NCBI GenBank assembly: GCA_963682025.1
Contig: OY821517.1
Coordinates: 108,886,794-108,950,793, forward strand
Direction: 5' to 3'
Origin: Cordilura impudica
Lineage: Eukaryota; Arthropoda; Insecta; Diptera; Scathophagidae
DNA: 64,000 nucleotides
Positions 44,411-56,899 of this stretch are shown in pieces. The notes under the pieces were generated by a model, which made no database searches, was not told where the DNA came from, and saw nothing but the letters and a program-made list of their open reading frames with translations. The number at the start of each line of letters is the position of its first letter. Positions within the stretch are counted from its first letter, which is position 1. A program made the translations under genes and the position numbers.

Positions 44411-46790
44411 AATAATAATAATAGTTTGAAAACTTCAGTCTTCAACATCTTTCGAAATTACCAATAAATTATTTCTAAAAAAATCAAGTTTATATTTCTA
44501 CTAAAGAAAAATATATATTTATAAAATTGTTGAAAATTAGATATTTTAACGAAATTCTCCATTAAGCTTTTATATATAGATTTACTTATAATTTCGCACG
44601 TTGATTTACAGGAACTCCACTCATATACTATGTAAAACTAAACACATGTTATTTAAAATTGAAGACTAGAATCAAGTTCCTAATTAATTTTGTAACAACT
44701 TTTACGAAATATAAGTTGAATTCAAATGCTATATCTAATTCGGCGACACAAAGGCAGAAAATATTAACGAACTAAAGGACTTCATTAAATGTAACACAAA
44801 AGCGATTATGTATCCATCTCTGTATATCGTTTATAAAATTATACTATGTATGTAGCAACTGACCCATAGTGTTCAAAAGAAACTGAAAAAAATAAATAAA
44901 TAAACAGTAAACTTAGGTTCATAATGAATGAGTATGTTGTTGTTTTTGTTCATTGGCGTAGCAATAACTTTATAAACCAACAAAAATTAACACCAGAAAA
45001 CCAACAAAAAAAATCACAACAACATGCTCTACTAGAACAACAATTGCAAAACAACAACAACAACAACAGCAACAACAACGAAATGAGCAAGTCAGACCAA
45101 TCTAAGAGTATTAAAATTGTAAAATAATCCAAAACAAGTAAAACAAAAACTTAACAAAAAATATCAGAATATTAAAACGCAACGAAAATAACTACAACAA
45201 GTAAACCCTGAATGAACTACTAAAATCCGTACCCAAATATATAATCTGCTGTAGTTTATGGTTGCACTACAGCAATGGCAGCAACAATACATTTTACACA
45301 ACACTTACAACAATGAGCACAAAACAACAGCATCTTTGGCAGAATATATGTAGTGCCAGCTACTAACACTAACACAAAAATTAAAAATAAAATAAAAACT
45401 CAAGCACAATTATTGCGCATAAACGTGGGTATATTTAAAAGTAGACTAAATTAAGATAAATTTAAAGATAATATTGTTGTTTAATTTAGATTGAAGTAAA
45501 GCCATTAATTATAAAAGTAAAAATGTTATGGTCCCAGTTGATAAAAATAGGCCGAAACAAATTTGAGAAGATTGGCAGCACTTGGTCTATAATAATATAA
45601 GGACTGAGATCGAAAAAATCTTAACCAACATTTTTCCTATAAACTACCTTTGCCAGCATTATTTGATTATTTTGTTTTTTATTTAGTTATTTATTTATTT
45701 ACTCCTTTTTTATCAAGTCGTCTTTGAAAAATATGCCTTATTAATTTGTTTTTAGTTTGATTAAAATGATAATGATAAATGTTAAAATTATTAAATATTT
45801 TCAACAAAATCCAACTTGGTTCTACATAAAATGGGCCAAGGAATCAAAGGTCTAATAGCAACTGTAGATAAATGCACAAATTTTCAAAATTAAAAAAAAC
45901 GATTGTTTGTTTGAACAGAGTTGGTTCTTCTGAGATTAGTACGAATTAACAGCTGTTTGGTATGAAAACTGATTCTTAACCAGACTTTAGGTGAGTATGT
46001 TAAAATGCAAGTACGAGTGTATGTGAGATAGACGCAGGTTAAAACCGTATCTATTTTATTATAACACAACAATTATCACAATGTTCAATAAAATCACTGA
46101 AGTTATGAATTTTAGTAATATATGGGCAGAAATGTCAACCGCAGCCAAAAAATTCAAAGTCTATAAAAGTATGTTGTTTTTACACATTTTTATAGAGAGT
46201 CTATCAAATTTAACTAATGTAGACAAATTTTACATGTATTCGTAACACCAAGTCGATAGCCTAAGTTGCTAGCGCTTTAACTTTAAGATTTATTATAATT
46301 TGAATTGTAATAAATATCTAATAAATAAATAATAATAAATAATACATGTATGCGTAACACATTTTGAAATATTCAAATACAAAGTCGAACAATTGAAAAA
46401 CTTTTGTTTTAAACATTAATGTTGCACGTTTTGTTTTGCTTAATGTTCTTAATGAGAGACATTCAGCATTGACATTTGCTCTTTTAAATCTCGGTTTGCA
46501 TTTAAAGAATATAAGAAAAATTTTAAATCAAATTTTTATTTGATTTACCGTATATTTCGATGTCCAGTTCGACATTGAAAAATAACATTTGTTATTTGTG
46601 CGTCATAGGTGTTTGTACAATGTTTATCAAACATTATTAACAGACAAATATTTTTATTGCAAGTGTAAAATGCATAAATTCAAAATATTTTTTTTTTAAT
46701 AAATGAAATATAAATAAAAAACATTAAATTTTTTTAACTGTATTAGACTCGCTAAAACTGGACAAATGTTTGACCGAATTTCAAACCGAT
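44411..46790. other. AT-rich stretch with microsatellites
   Basis: (CAA)n/(AACAAC)n at 45047-45080 gives an Asn/Gln-rich frame that I do not regard as a gene. Otherwise nothing recognised. Sequence from about 46550 could belong to the Helitron Rep relic downstream. Confidence 0.45.
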
Positions 46791-46847
46791 GCATGCGTTG
46801 GAAGGGTCTACTTTCACTAATGGTTTAAAAGGAAAGAACATTGCAAA

Positions 46848-47385
46848 ATGTCAACCCATGTGCCTTTTACGCATAAGTTTTTGCATCAATACATTATTGA
46901 TATGTATTCAAAAATTGAAATTATATCATTGTGGAAGAAATGTTTTTTTATAACTTTCACGTTCAATCCGCAATTTAAAGAAGTTGAAGGACATTTAGTT
47001 CAAGGTCCAGAGCCAACAGACCCGCCTGATATAACTGCATGTGTATTTAAGCAAAAGATGAAGTCGTTAATTGACATGTTAATAAAATTAAAAATATTTG
47101 GTGAAGTACGTTGCTGGATGTATTCGATTGAATGGCAAACGAAAGGACTACCGCACGCTCACATATTAATTTGGATGGTTGATAAAATAACACCCAAACA
47201 AATTGATAGCATTATATCAGCAGAAATTCTTGATCCTGAATTGCATGACATTGTTACTAAAAACATGATGCGTGGAGACCATTCGGTACTTTGAATACGA
47301 ATTAAGTATGTATATATGCAAGATGGAAAGTGTACAAAAAATTATCCACAAGTATTAGTTTTTGAAGCTATAACTAGAGATATTT
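46848..47385 (+). pseudogene. Helitron Rep (HUH) fragment
   Basis: The N-terminal half of a Helitron RepHel protein. In the 148-codon frame: LHQYIIDMYSKIE, WKKCFFITFTFNPQFKEV, EGHLVQGPEPTDPPDITACVF, FGEVRCWMYSIEWQTKGLPHAHILIW (the HxH metal-binding HUH motif, HAH), DPELHDIVTKNMM. After one stop (47292) the same frame continues MQDGKCTKNYPQ, the zinc-binding block. The Tyr pair of the nuclease and the whole helicase are missing. If intact it would nick and roll-circle-replicate Helitron ends. No terminal sequence found. Confidence 0.85.
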
Positions 47386-47481
47386 TGTTAAGTTTATAAT
47401 TTTTGTTGTCAAAATAAATATACTGAATACATTAAAAATCATTTATGATCTTCTTATGCATGTCTAGTTACATGAAAAGTA

Positions 47482-48262
47482 AACAAGTAAGAAAATTATA
47501 GTCGGCCTAGACCGACTATACGATACCCTATACCATGCGTTTAGAAACCCTATCTCTTAGGCCCAACTGACTGGACATAGAAAATAAGCAAAAACCAAAT
47601 TTGAGTGGGATTTTTATTAATTTTTTTGGCTGCAGATATGAAAAAGTTCATATCGGATGCTATATCTATATAGGGACTAGGTCCAAAAATGGATCGATCC
47701 TGATCATGTTTGGTAAAGTCTCTTGTATTTTGCAAAAATATATACAAACAAAATTTGAGAAGAATCAGTGCAATATTTTTGTTTTTTAATAGATTTAAGT
47801 GAAGATCGGGAAGCAGCTCTATATGGAATCAAAGGGATCATTTTTGGACTACTCATTAGTGGATGTAATGAACGCATACAAACCCAATTTGAGTAAGATC
47901 TATATGATAATTTGGATCTTATGGCAATTTATGTCGATTTCATATGGGTAATTTGTATGGGGGCTAGGTCTGAACATGGACCGATTCTCACCAATTTCAA
48001 TAGCGTTCATCCCATGTCCGATAAAAGCTTATGTACCAAATTTCATCAAAATATATTCATATTTGCGACCTGCAGTTTGATTACAAGCTTTACATGGACA
48101 CACAGACGGACGGACGGACGGACGGACATTGTTAAATCAACTCAGAAAGTGATTCTGATTCGATCGGTATAATTAAAGATGGGTCTAGGTCAAATATTTT
48201 TGGTTGTTACAAACAGCAGCACAAAGTCATTATACCCAAACCACATAGTGGTATAGGGTATA
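47482..48262 (+). mobile_element. DINE-like repeat, first unit of tandem dimer
   Basis: Complete copy with about five GGAC units and palindrome AGTCGGCCTAGACCGACT. It ends GTATAGGGTATAA and runs directly into the next copy. Confidence 0.85.
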
Positions 48263-49062
48263 ACAAGTAAGAAAATTATAGTCGGTCTGGACCGACTATA
48301 CGATACCCTATACCATGCGTCTAGAGACCCTATCTCTCAGACCCAACTAACTGGATATAGAAAATAAGCATAAACCAAATTTGAGTGGGATTTTTATTAA
48401 TTTTTCGGCTGCAGATATGAAAAATTTCATATCGGATGTTATATCTATAGGGGACTAGGCCCAAAAATGGACCGATCCTGACCATGTTTGGTAAAGTCTC
48501 TTGTATTTTGTAAAAATATATACAAACAAAATTTGAGAAGGATTAGTGCAATATTTTTGTTTGTTGATAGATTTAAGTGAAGATCGGGAAGCAACTCTAT
48601 ATGGGGCCTATGACTAAGAGTTGTCCAATAGGGATCATTCTGGACTACTGATTAATGGATGTAATATATACATACAAACCCAATTTGACTAAGATTTGTA
48701 TGATAATTTCGATCTTATGGCAATATATGTTGATTTCAGAGGGGTCATTTGTATGGGGCTAGGTCTGAACATGGACCGATTCTCACCAATCTCAATAGCG
48801 TTCATCCCATGGCCGATAAAAGAGCAAATTCCAAATTGCATCAAAATATATTCATATTTGCGACCTGCAGTTTGATTACAAGCTTTACATGGACACACGG
48901 ACGGACGGACGGACGGACGGACGGACATCGTTAAATCGAATCACATGGTGATTCTGATTCGATAGGTATAATTAAAGATGGGTGTAGGTCAAATATTTTT
49001 GGTTGTTACAAACAGCACCACAAAGTCATTATACCCAAACCACATAGTGGTATAGGGTATAA
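48262..49062 (+). mobile_element. DINE-like repeat, second unit of tandem dimer
   Basis: Begins AACAAGTAAGAAAATTATAG in the last bases of the preceding copy. The palindrome is AGTCGGTCTGGACCGACT, with about seven GGAC units. It belongs to a different subgroup from unit one (CCTATGACTAAGAGTTGT insert at 48609, as in the copy at 23993). Confidence 0.85.
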
Positions 49063-49394
49063 TAAACAACTACATATATTTAAACCAATTATAAAGCATT
49101 ATTAAGACGCGTCAATGCACAATATTTTTAAATTAGTCATACTAAAATATTCCACCAGGTTTCGCTGAAATTAGTGTTTGAACGGTTCGCCCTGAAAGTG
49201 ACTTCTGTTCCTGTCGCGTGCAACTTGATTTTATGTAATTATCTTGAAAAAAAAAAATTACTTTTTTATGCAGCTGCGGCAATTACATTAACCGTATTTG
49301 CAAATAAGACTACTTCCTTTCATTAGGCAACACAATGTGTCCACATATTTTTTGATTGATTTGACATCTTGTCAATACGATAAGAAAGGTCTCG
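49063..49394. other. Sequence upstream of Tc1-like scrap
   Basis: Possibly part of the same decayed transposase unit; no motif recognised. Confidence 0.3.
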
Positions 49395-49530
49395 CGTGGT
49401 CCAACGTGATTTTTGTACAAAAGAAGGTAAATCCTCCAAACTATTTGGAGCTTAGGCCACTATAGAAATATTCGGTTTTCGTTAAAAGAGAGCTGAATCG
49501 CAAGAAAAAGTTTTCCTGAGATGTGAAAGA
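49395..49530 (+). pseudogene. Tc1-like transposase C-terminal scrap
   Basis: The reading FVQKKVNPPNYLELRPL*KYSVFVKRELN corresponds to the P.NPPN.P.LRPIE.YW...KR block that holds the last catalytic acidic residue in a Tc1-related insect family. The catalytic Glu codon appears changed to a stop. Only about 45 codons survive. Confidence 0.5.
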
Positions 49531-49694
49531 TTTCCGGAAAATTTATGAAATTAATATAAAAACTATCTTTTTTATGACTTATTAAAATTTTAATTTCCTC
49601 ATTATTACATATTATGGTTGTTAAGATGTTTTCGATTTCACTCCTTATTTACCGTGTCCACAGAATGATATACGGTAAGCAAATGTTTAACAGA

Positions 49695-50360
49695 AACAAG
49701 TAAGAAAATTATAGTCGGTCTAGACCGACTATACGCTACCCTGTACCATGGTTTAGAGACCCAGTCTCTTCGGTCTAACTAATTGGATATAGAAAATAAG
49801 CATAAACCAAATTTGAGTGGCGCTGCAGTTCATATCGGATGCTATATTTATATGGGAACTAGATCGAAAAATGGACCAATCCTGACCATATTTGGTGAAG
49901 TCACTTTGCAAATATATATACAAACCCAATTTGAAAGAAATCTATGCAAAATTTTTATTTTTTGAGAGATTTAAGTGATGATCGGGAAGCAACTCTATAT
50001 GGGGCCTACGACTAAAAATTATCTTATAAGGATTATTTTTGGACTACTGATTAGCGGATATAATAAACACATACAAACCCAATTTGACTGAGATCTATAT
50101 AATAATTTGGATATTATGGCAATTTATGTCGATTTCATCGATTTCAGTAGCATTCATCCTGTGGCCATGAATGCTTAAATGCTAAATTTCATCAAAATAT
50201 ATTCATATTTGCGACCTGTAGTTTGATTAGAATGTTTATGTTGGACAGACGGACAGACGGACGGATGGACATCGCTTGGGTCTAACTCAAATATGCTTGG
50301 TAGTTACAAACAGCAGCACAAAGTCATTATACCCAAACCGCATAGTGGTATAGGGTATAA
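49695..50360 (+). mobile_element. DINE-like repeat, diverged copy
   Basis: Both ends present, perfect AGTCGGTCTAGACCGACT palindrome, several internal deletions (after 49820 and in the 3' third). The microsatellite is reduced to GGACAGACGGACAGACGGACGG. Confidence 0.8.
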
Positions 50361-50510
50361 AAATAAAATCACCGCATTGGAAACTGCTAAAATATTTAGA
50401 TGATATCCGCTCTTTTTTTCAATAGTTAACATTTTTGGTTGCGATTTTGGTGAATTAGAGATACCTTGAGATTGTGAACGCGTCAAAATTTTACAATATA
50501 CATATTGTTA

Positions 50511-50955
50511 AATTTGACGTCATTTTTCAGACATATTGCAATTAATACTCTAATTAATATGCAAATTTTAGTTTTGTTTCAATGGTGCGTGGTATAGAAG
50601 AAGAAAGCATATATTTCAAAAATTCATAACTACACTGTATTCTTAATCGGAACGGTTTCTGGCATTTCAGCCTTCATCAGCGATTTATTGAACATTGTGA
50701 TAATTGTTATGTTATAATTGAATAGATTGTTTTTATATGAAATTTTCCTACTTCGGGTATCCGTGAAGTTTGACCCTCAACCTCACATACGCTCGTACTT
50801 GAACCTTTTGCACAATCGTTATTTTTGAATTTTTTTTTATATTTTTGCTTAATATTAAAATTTTTAGATGACGTCAATATTTTTCAGACATATTGCAATT
50901 AGTACTGTAATTAATATGCAAATTTTAATTTTGTTTCAATTGCGCATGGTAGATA
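50511..50955. repeat. 90-bp direct repeats around a shared island
   Basis: GACGTCA...TTTTTCAGACATATTGCAATTA...ATTAATATGCAAATTTTA..TTTTGTTTCAA..G occurs at 50511 and again at 50869. Between them lie the 127-bp island (50582-50708) shared with 42073 and about 150 bp of AT-rich DNA. Confidence 0.7.
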
Positions 50956-53139
50956 TTGTCAAAAAAGTACCGGGAATATGTTATTCAAAAATCCCATATA
51001 GAAGATCTCGAAATAAAAAAAAGATAGTCGTTTGGGACGATTATTGTGTTTCCTATGCCTAAATGATCTACCGACAATAATTTACGATTGCAACATCCTT
51101 ATGGGAGGACCATGTTAGGTGTTTCCTTTGCATTCAACCTTGATAACTTTGATGTTGATTTGGAGTTTCTTTTAGTTAATTTAAATTCTAACATACTTGT
51201 AGACTTACAAGACGTTTGAAGCCGCTTCATTTGGACTACTGTTGGACTAATTATGCAGCACATAAAACGCAAACTTATTCTTGCGAGCTGTTTCCGAGTT
51301 CCTAACGAATCTAACAGAACTCCATTTGGGGTTTGCTATTATAGCGCTTTTCGGATTTTATGGCTTCATGTATATTTTGGCTTCATGTATATAATTGATT
51401 AAAAAAATTATAGATGTTAATTTGTTAAGTGTTTATTTATATATATAAATATATACTTCAAGTAGTCTCAAAGGATTATTCCATAACCTGAATAAGCAAA
51501 TAAAAAGAAATTACAAAATAAAAAATAGATTTTTGTGGATGTCGCAAAGACATGCTTGCTGTAGATAAAATTTTAGTTAGTTTGTTTTACCCTCTCATAA
51601 TATTTAGCTACAATTGCGCCGAAGGTAAGAAAACTAAATTCTTATTGATTACTGGCATGTAGCCGTGAGAAAATTGCATGTTGTTCGGAAAAATCTAGTT
51701 TTCACCAAAATATACATGAGGCCATAAAATCATAATAGCAGCTAAACTAGCAAATCTAAGACAACATTATTTACTTACCAAGCCTACTCGATCGGCAGGA
51801 ACAGGTGAGTGGCGTGTAATTATAAAAGATGATGGACATCGTCAAACCTAATTTTTCTTCAATCAGTTTTCACTACTCTTTAGCAGGCTAGAGTAAAATT
51901 ATGAATAATTTGTTTTGGTAAATAAAATAATAATTTCCATCGAATATACACAAATACAAATACACTTGCGCATACATTATCGGAAACATGTGTTACATGG
52001 ATGGGATCCTAACGTAATAAATATATACAACTGAATGAATACCTTGAGTTTAATTGACAAATTCCATATACTCTGTTGACAGCATATAGATTTACTATTT
52101 TTCGAGTTGTCCGATTGGAATTTTAAAAAAATTGGTTCGAAAATTTTTAAATTTTTTTTCTGAATTACTAAACTGCCGACGCCTCAAACGAGTTAGTCTC
52201 TTTTGGTAAATGGCTGCATATATTGTGTTACTGATGTGCATCAAACTGGAAATGATTGATTCAACTTTAAAATTGTGTGAGCTTTAGTTTAGTACCATTA
52301 AATAATGTGTATATTAGTTACTGTATGTTATTGTTAGTTACTGTGTATTGGTGGAAAAGCTGTTGTGGTTGTTGTTATTAAGACACATTCAGCTTAAGCA
52401 TTGGTTTGTACCAATACCAATTGTTTTCATTAAAACTTCAAAAGGTAATGAAAAATCTTAGGAAATTGTTTAACATGTTTTTGTTTGTATTTTATAAGTA
52501 ACACAATCCATAGTGGAGGCGATGAGTGTGTGTATGTGTGTGTATATGTTGGGAGATTTGTAAATATAAATGCAATTCAACTTGCTGTATTTACACTTTC
52601 TGATATTTATTCTGTTACAGGGAAATTTTTCATTTTTAACAAATAATCTGTTTGGTTTGGCTACTCATAGTTTTAGCTATTGTTCCTTTAGCTTATTTCC
52701 TTACTTTCCCCTACATTTAACCGGAATTTATCAATAAACTATATGTACCGGATGTGTAATGTTGCTTTAGAATATTGACTGTATGTGGTATGGACCAACA
52801 CACCTACACAGCAACAAAGTAAAGCATTGCGTTTAATTGTGAACTAGTTACTAATACCAGAAATAATTACAAAAGTGAATTTATGTTGTTTTTCGTAAAA
52901 TTAATGTTCATTTTTTTTTGCAATATTTTTCCATCTTAACACCATTGATTCAGATGTTGTAAGATTTATGTCTTTACTGTATTTGCTGCTTTAAAATGCA
53001 TTGCTATGCATTTTTTTAAGGAACTTAGAAATGTTTAAAAGTCAAGTTTAAGCAGTGCACATATAAATTATATTAACTTACCAAATTGACAGAAGCCAGC
53101 ACAATAGAATAGATATTGGAAATTTCAGATGTTATTAAA
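50956..53139. other. Mostly unassigned sequence
   Basis: One inverted pair at 51340-51378 and 51706-51743 (GATTTTATGGCTTCATGTATATTTTGG and its inverse) and a (GT)n-rich patch at 52524-52545. No gene recognised. Confidence 0.4.
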
Positions 53140-55106
53140 TCTATACTAATATAATAAAGAGGTAATGTGTGTTTGTTTGTTTGTTTGTAGGAGATAATCT
53201 CCGTAACTACCCATCTGATCTTCCTGAAATTTTCACAGAGTCTTACTGCGGATATGGGAAGTGCTATAGGCTATAATTTCTTAAATATTTTTAGTAGGCG
53301 TGGCACCACTCACACAAAGTAAATTTTTAATATCATATACATATATTGAGTATTATGACAGGGAGAGCTTTGCAAATTTGTGTAAGGTCACCTATTGTTA
53401 ATATTAATGGCTACGCCGGAAATGGGCGGGATCGGAAAAGTGGGCGTGGTACCTGCCATACAAGTAATAATTCAATATTATATATCTCGAGTACTGTGAT
53501 AGAGAGAGCTTTTCAAATTTGTCTGATGTCACCTATTATTAATGTGATTAGTCGGACAAAAAATGGGCAGTATCGGACCAATACGCGTGGCACCTGTCAT
53601 ATAAAGTAAATATAAAATGCCATATATCAGGAGTGCTATAATAGTGAGAGTCTTGGGACTTTTGTGAGCAAATAAGTTATTCATGTGATTAGTTAGACAA
53701 CAAATTGCCGTGATTGGAGCAGTGGGCGTGGTACCGCCCATATAAAGTATCACATAACTTTGTATCATATAACTGGTGTACTAAAAAAGGGAAGCTTTGA
53801 CACTTTGCACGACATCATCAGATCTTAGTACGAGTAGTCGGACAAAACATTGGCGTGGCACTCCCCATGCAAAGTAACTATTTAATGTCTTATATCTGGA
53901 GTACTGTCAAAGAGAGAGCTTTGTAGCTTTGCATGAGCCCATAGATTCTTTGCATGATCAGTCGAACAGAAAAATGGTCGTGGTCGTAGCAGTGGGCGTA
54001 GCACCGTCCATGCAAAGTAGATATCTAATATCATATAACTGTTGTTCTATAAAAGTGAAACACTCGATATTTTGCACGAGTCCTTCAGATATTAATGTTA
54101 GTAGTCCAATAAAAATTTGGCGGGTTGGGATTAGTGGGCGTGGTACCTCCTATAAAAATAATATGAAGTACTACGAAACCAATAGTCTTTTGACAAGTAC
54201 ATTAGTTATCAATATGATTTGTCGTGGAAAATATATCACCAAAATCAAAAATTCGCCAAAACCGAAAGTTGCGAAAAATAAAAATCGCCCAAAAAATCTT
54301 CAAAATCAAAAATGGGCAAAAATCGCTAAAAAGAAAAATTGCCAGATGATATTCTAAGTTCAAGGCCAATATTTAAGTGTTGCCAGATCTAATTTTGATA
54401 ATCCATCTTCTTCTCATGGGCAGCTACATGTACCTTGCTCCAGGGTAGGAACGCCGAAAAATATGACAACTGTTGTGCCGAATGAAAAAACCAAAAAACA
54501 TTGTATATCAGCAAGTATTCGAATAAACAAATCTTTGCAAATAATCTATACTAACATAATAAAGAGGTAATATGTGTTTGGTTGTTTGTTTGTAGGAGGT
54601 AATCTCCGTAACTACTCATCTGACCTTCCTGAAATTTTCATAGGGTCTTACAGCGGATATGGGAGTGCTGCAGGCTGTAACTTATTAAAATATTTTTAGC
54701 GGGCGTGGCAACTCCCATACAAAGTAAATTTTAAATATCACATATATTAATATTATAGAGAAAGCTTTGCAAATTTGTCTCAGGTCATCTATTATTAACG
54801 TGAGTTGTCAGACAAAAAAATGGGTGGGATTGGACAAATGCGCGTGGCACCCCTACACAAACTTAATATTAAATGTGATATATCTGAATAACTGTATTAG
54901 TGAGAGCCTTGGGACTTTGCGTGAGCCCTGTCATAACGATTCTTGGGGTGGGGGCAGGGTGAGGGTGTAGCGAAGCACACCGGGTTACATCTAGTAGTTT
55001 ATATATTCATTCAAATTTTTGATTTCAAATAAAATTGTTCCCTTCAATTGTTTTTTTTTCAATTGTGAATTTTGTTATTTCATTTGGCGACGAGGATAAC
55101 ATCTAG
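53140..55106 (+). mobile_element. Helitron containing a nested relative
   Basis: 5' TCTATACTAATATAATAAAG after host A (53139). An internal array of about seven ~140-bp units with GGGCGTGGYACC. Candidate 3' end GAGGATAACATCTAG at 55106 before T. The first 1.3 kb is the inverse of 1-1271. A second, 450-bp Helitron sits inside (54545-54994). The 3' end is less certain because no clear terminal hairpin precedes it. Confidence 0.7.
54545..54994 (+). mobile_element. 450-bp Helitron nested in its own family
   Basis: 5' TCTATACTAACATAATAAAG after A (54544). 3' hairpin GGTGT-AGCGAAGC-ACACC, then GGGTTACATCTAG before T (54995). The first 180 bp match the outer Helitron. All end features are intact, so it is younger than the host element. 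Confidence 0.88.
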
Positions 55107-55495
55107 TAGGATATAAAAACAAAATTTAAAAAAATTAAATTACAAAAAAGTTTAAGAATAGCGAAAAAACATTTATTTCAATCACAATATATCCAATATT
55201 CTTTGCTATTTAAATGTCTTTTACACCACATATGGATATGACAAATCGCTCTTTTGTTACAGTACAATAAAAAGAGAGCTCGCTGAAAATTTATATTTAA
55301 AATTTAGCAAAATTTTAAATATTAAATTTGTAATTTTATTATTGATTGGATTCTACTTCATCATTATTATAGATGTGAATTTTTTTTTTTTTTTTTTGTT
55401 AGAATATCCATGAGGCAACTCTACAATAATTGAAAATTTATTTAAAGAAAACTGCAAACTAAAAATAAATAAATAAAAAAAAGCTCAATGGTAAC
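55107..55495. other. AT-rich stretch, nothing recognised
   Basis: Includes a long T tract at about 55381-55398. No motif recognised. Confidence 0.4.
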
Positions 55496-55534
55496 CAAAA
55501 CAAGTAAGAAAATCATGGTCGTTCTAGACCGACT
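55496..55534 (+). mobile_element. DINE-like 5' stub
   Basis: AAACAAGTAAGAAAATCATG, then GTCGTTCTAGACCGACT: the first 39 bp of the family, stopping where a Transib terminus begins. Confidence 0.72.
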
Positions 55535-56079
55535 CACAGTAGCTGAAAATCGTTTTTCATTGGCCGAAATTCTGTAACTTTTGAACCGGTCAAAATATTT
55601 AAGTAATTTTGTTTGTTAATTGATAAATATTTATTTCAGCTTGACTCAGTTTTAATTACATTGAAATTGATTGAGGACTTTTTAAGAAATTCTAGGTCAA
55701 AGTTGAACTTTTGATTTTTTTAACTTTTAGAGTGAAATATGTGTTTTATTATTTTTTTATTTATTAAAAAATTTAATATTTGGATTTTAATAATAATTAT
55801 AAACATTTTTTCTGATAATGGGATTTTTTTAATGTTATAATCAAAAAAATTTTTACATTAAAAAAAAAAAAAAAATAATAAAATCAACTGGAGATTTTGT
55901 TATTATTGCTGGAAAATTCAAAATTTTTTGTTGTCAAATTTACAAATTTGTTTACACTCAAGGAATATATATACTTAAAAAACGTTTACAATATTATATA
56001 AAGATCTTGCTATTAGTACAGAAATATTTATTATTATTTTGCTGCCAAATTTGATAATTTAAAAAACCATTTTAAAAAT

Positions 56080-56863
56080 AACAATTAAGAAAATTATAGC
56101 CGGTCTAGACCGACTATACGATACCCTATACCATGCGTTTAGAAACCCTATCTCTTAGGCCCAACTAACTGGACATAGAAAATAAGCAAAAACCAAATTT
56201 GAGTGGGATTATTTTTTTTGGCTGCTGATATGAAAAAGTTCATATCGGATGCTATATCTATATGGGGACTAGGTCCAAAAATGGGATGATCCTGATCATG
56301 TTTGGTAAAGTCTCTTGTATTTTGCAAAAATATATACAAACAAAATTTGAGAAGAATCAGTGCAATATTTTTGTTTTTTAATAGATTTAAGTGAAAATCG
56401 GGAAGCATCTCTATATGGGGCCACGGGGATAATTTTTGGACTACTCATTAATGGATGTAATGAATGCATATAAACCCAATTTGAGTAAGATCTATATGAC
56501 AATTTGGATCTTATGAAAATTTATGTCGATTTCATAGGGGTAATTTGTATGGGGGCTAGGTCTGAACATGGACCGATTCTCACCAATTTCAACAGCGTTC
56601 ATCCCATGGCCGATAAAAGCTTATATGCCAAATTTCATCAAAATATATTCATATTTGCGACCTGCAGTTTGATTACAAGTTTTACATGGACACACAGACG
56701 GACGGACGGACGGACGGACGGACGGACATTGTTAAATCAACTCAGAAAGTGATTCTGATTCGATCGGTATAATCAAAGATGGGTCTAGGTCAAAAATTTT
56801 TGGTTGTTACAAACAGCAGCACAAAGTCATTATACCCAAACCACATAGTGGTATAGGGTATAA
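56080..56863 (+). mobile_element. DINE-like repeat, full-length copy inside Transib
   Basis: ACAATTAAGAAAATTATAGC start, palindrome with one arm change (AGCCGGTCTAGACCGACT), about seven GGAC units, complete 3' end. Confidence 0.82.
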
Positions 56864-56899
56864 AAACTGCAATAGATTCTAATTCCATTTGTTACAATA

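Noticed and set aside
44924..45127. Asn/Gln-rich 67-codon frame
   Set aside because: Driven by a CAA/AAC microsatellite; no conserved flanking sequence or domain.
47482..49062. Possible CRISPR-like or satellite array from repeated DINE-like units
   Set aside because: Units are ~780 bp, of two subgroups, with transposon-type ends; no short direct repeats with unique spacers.
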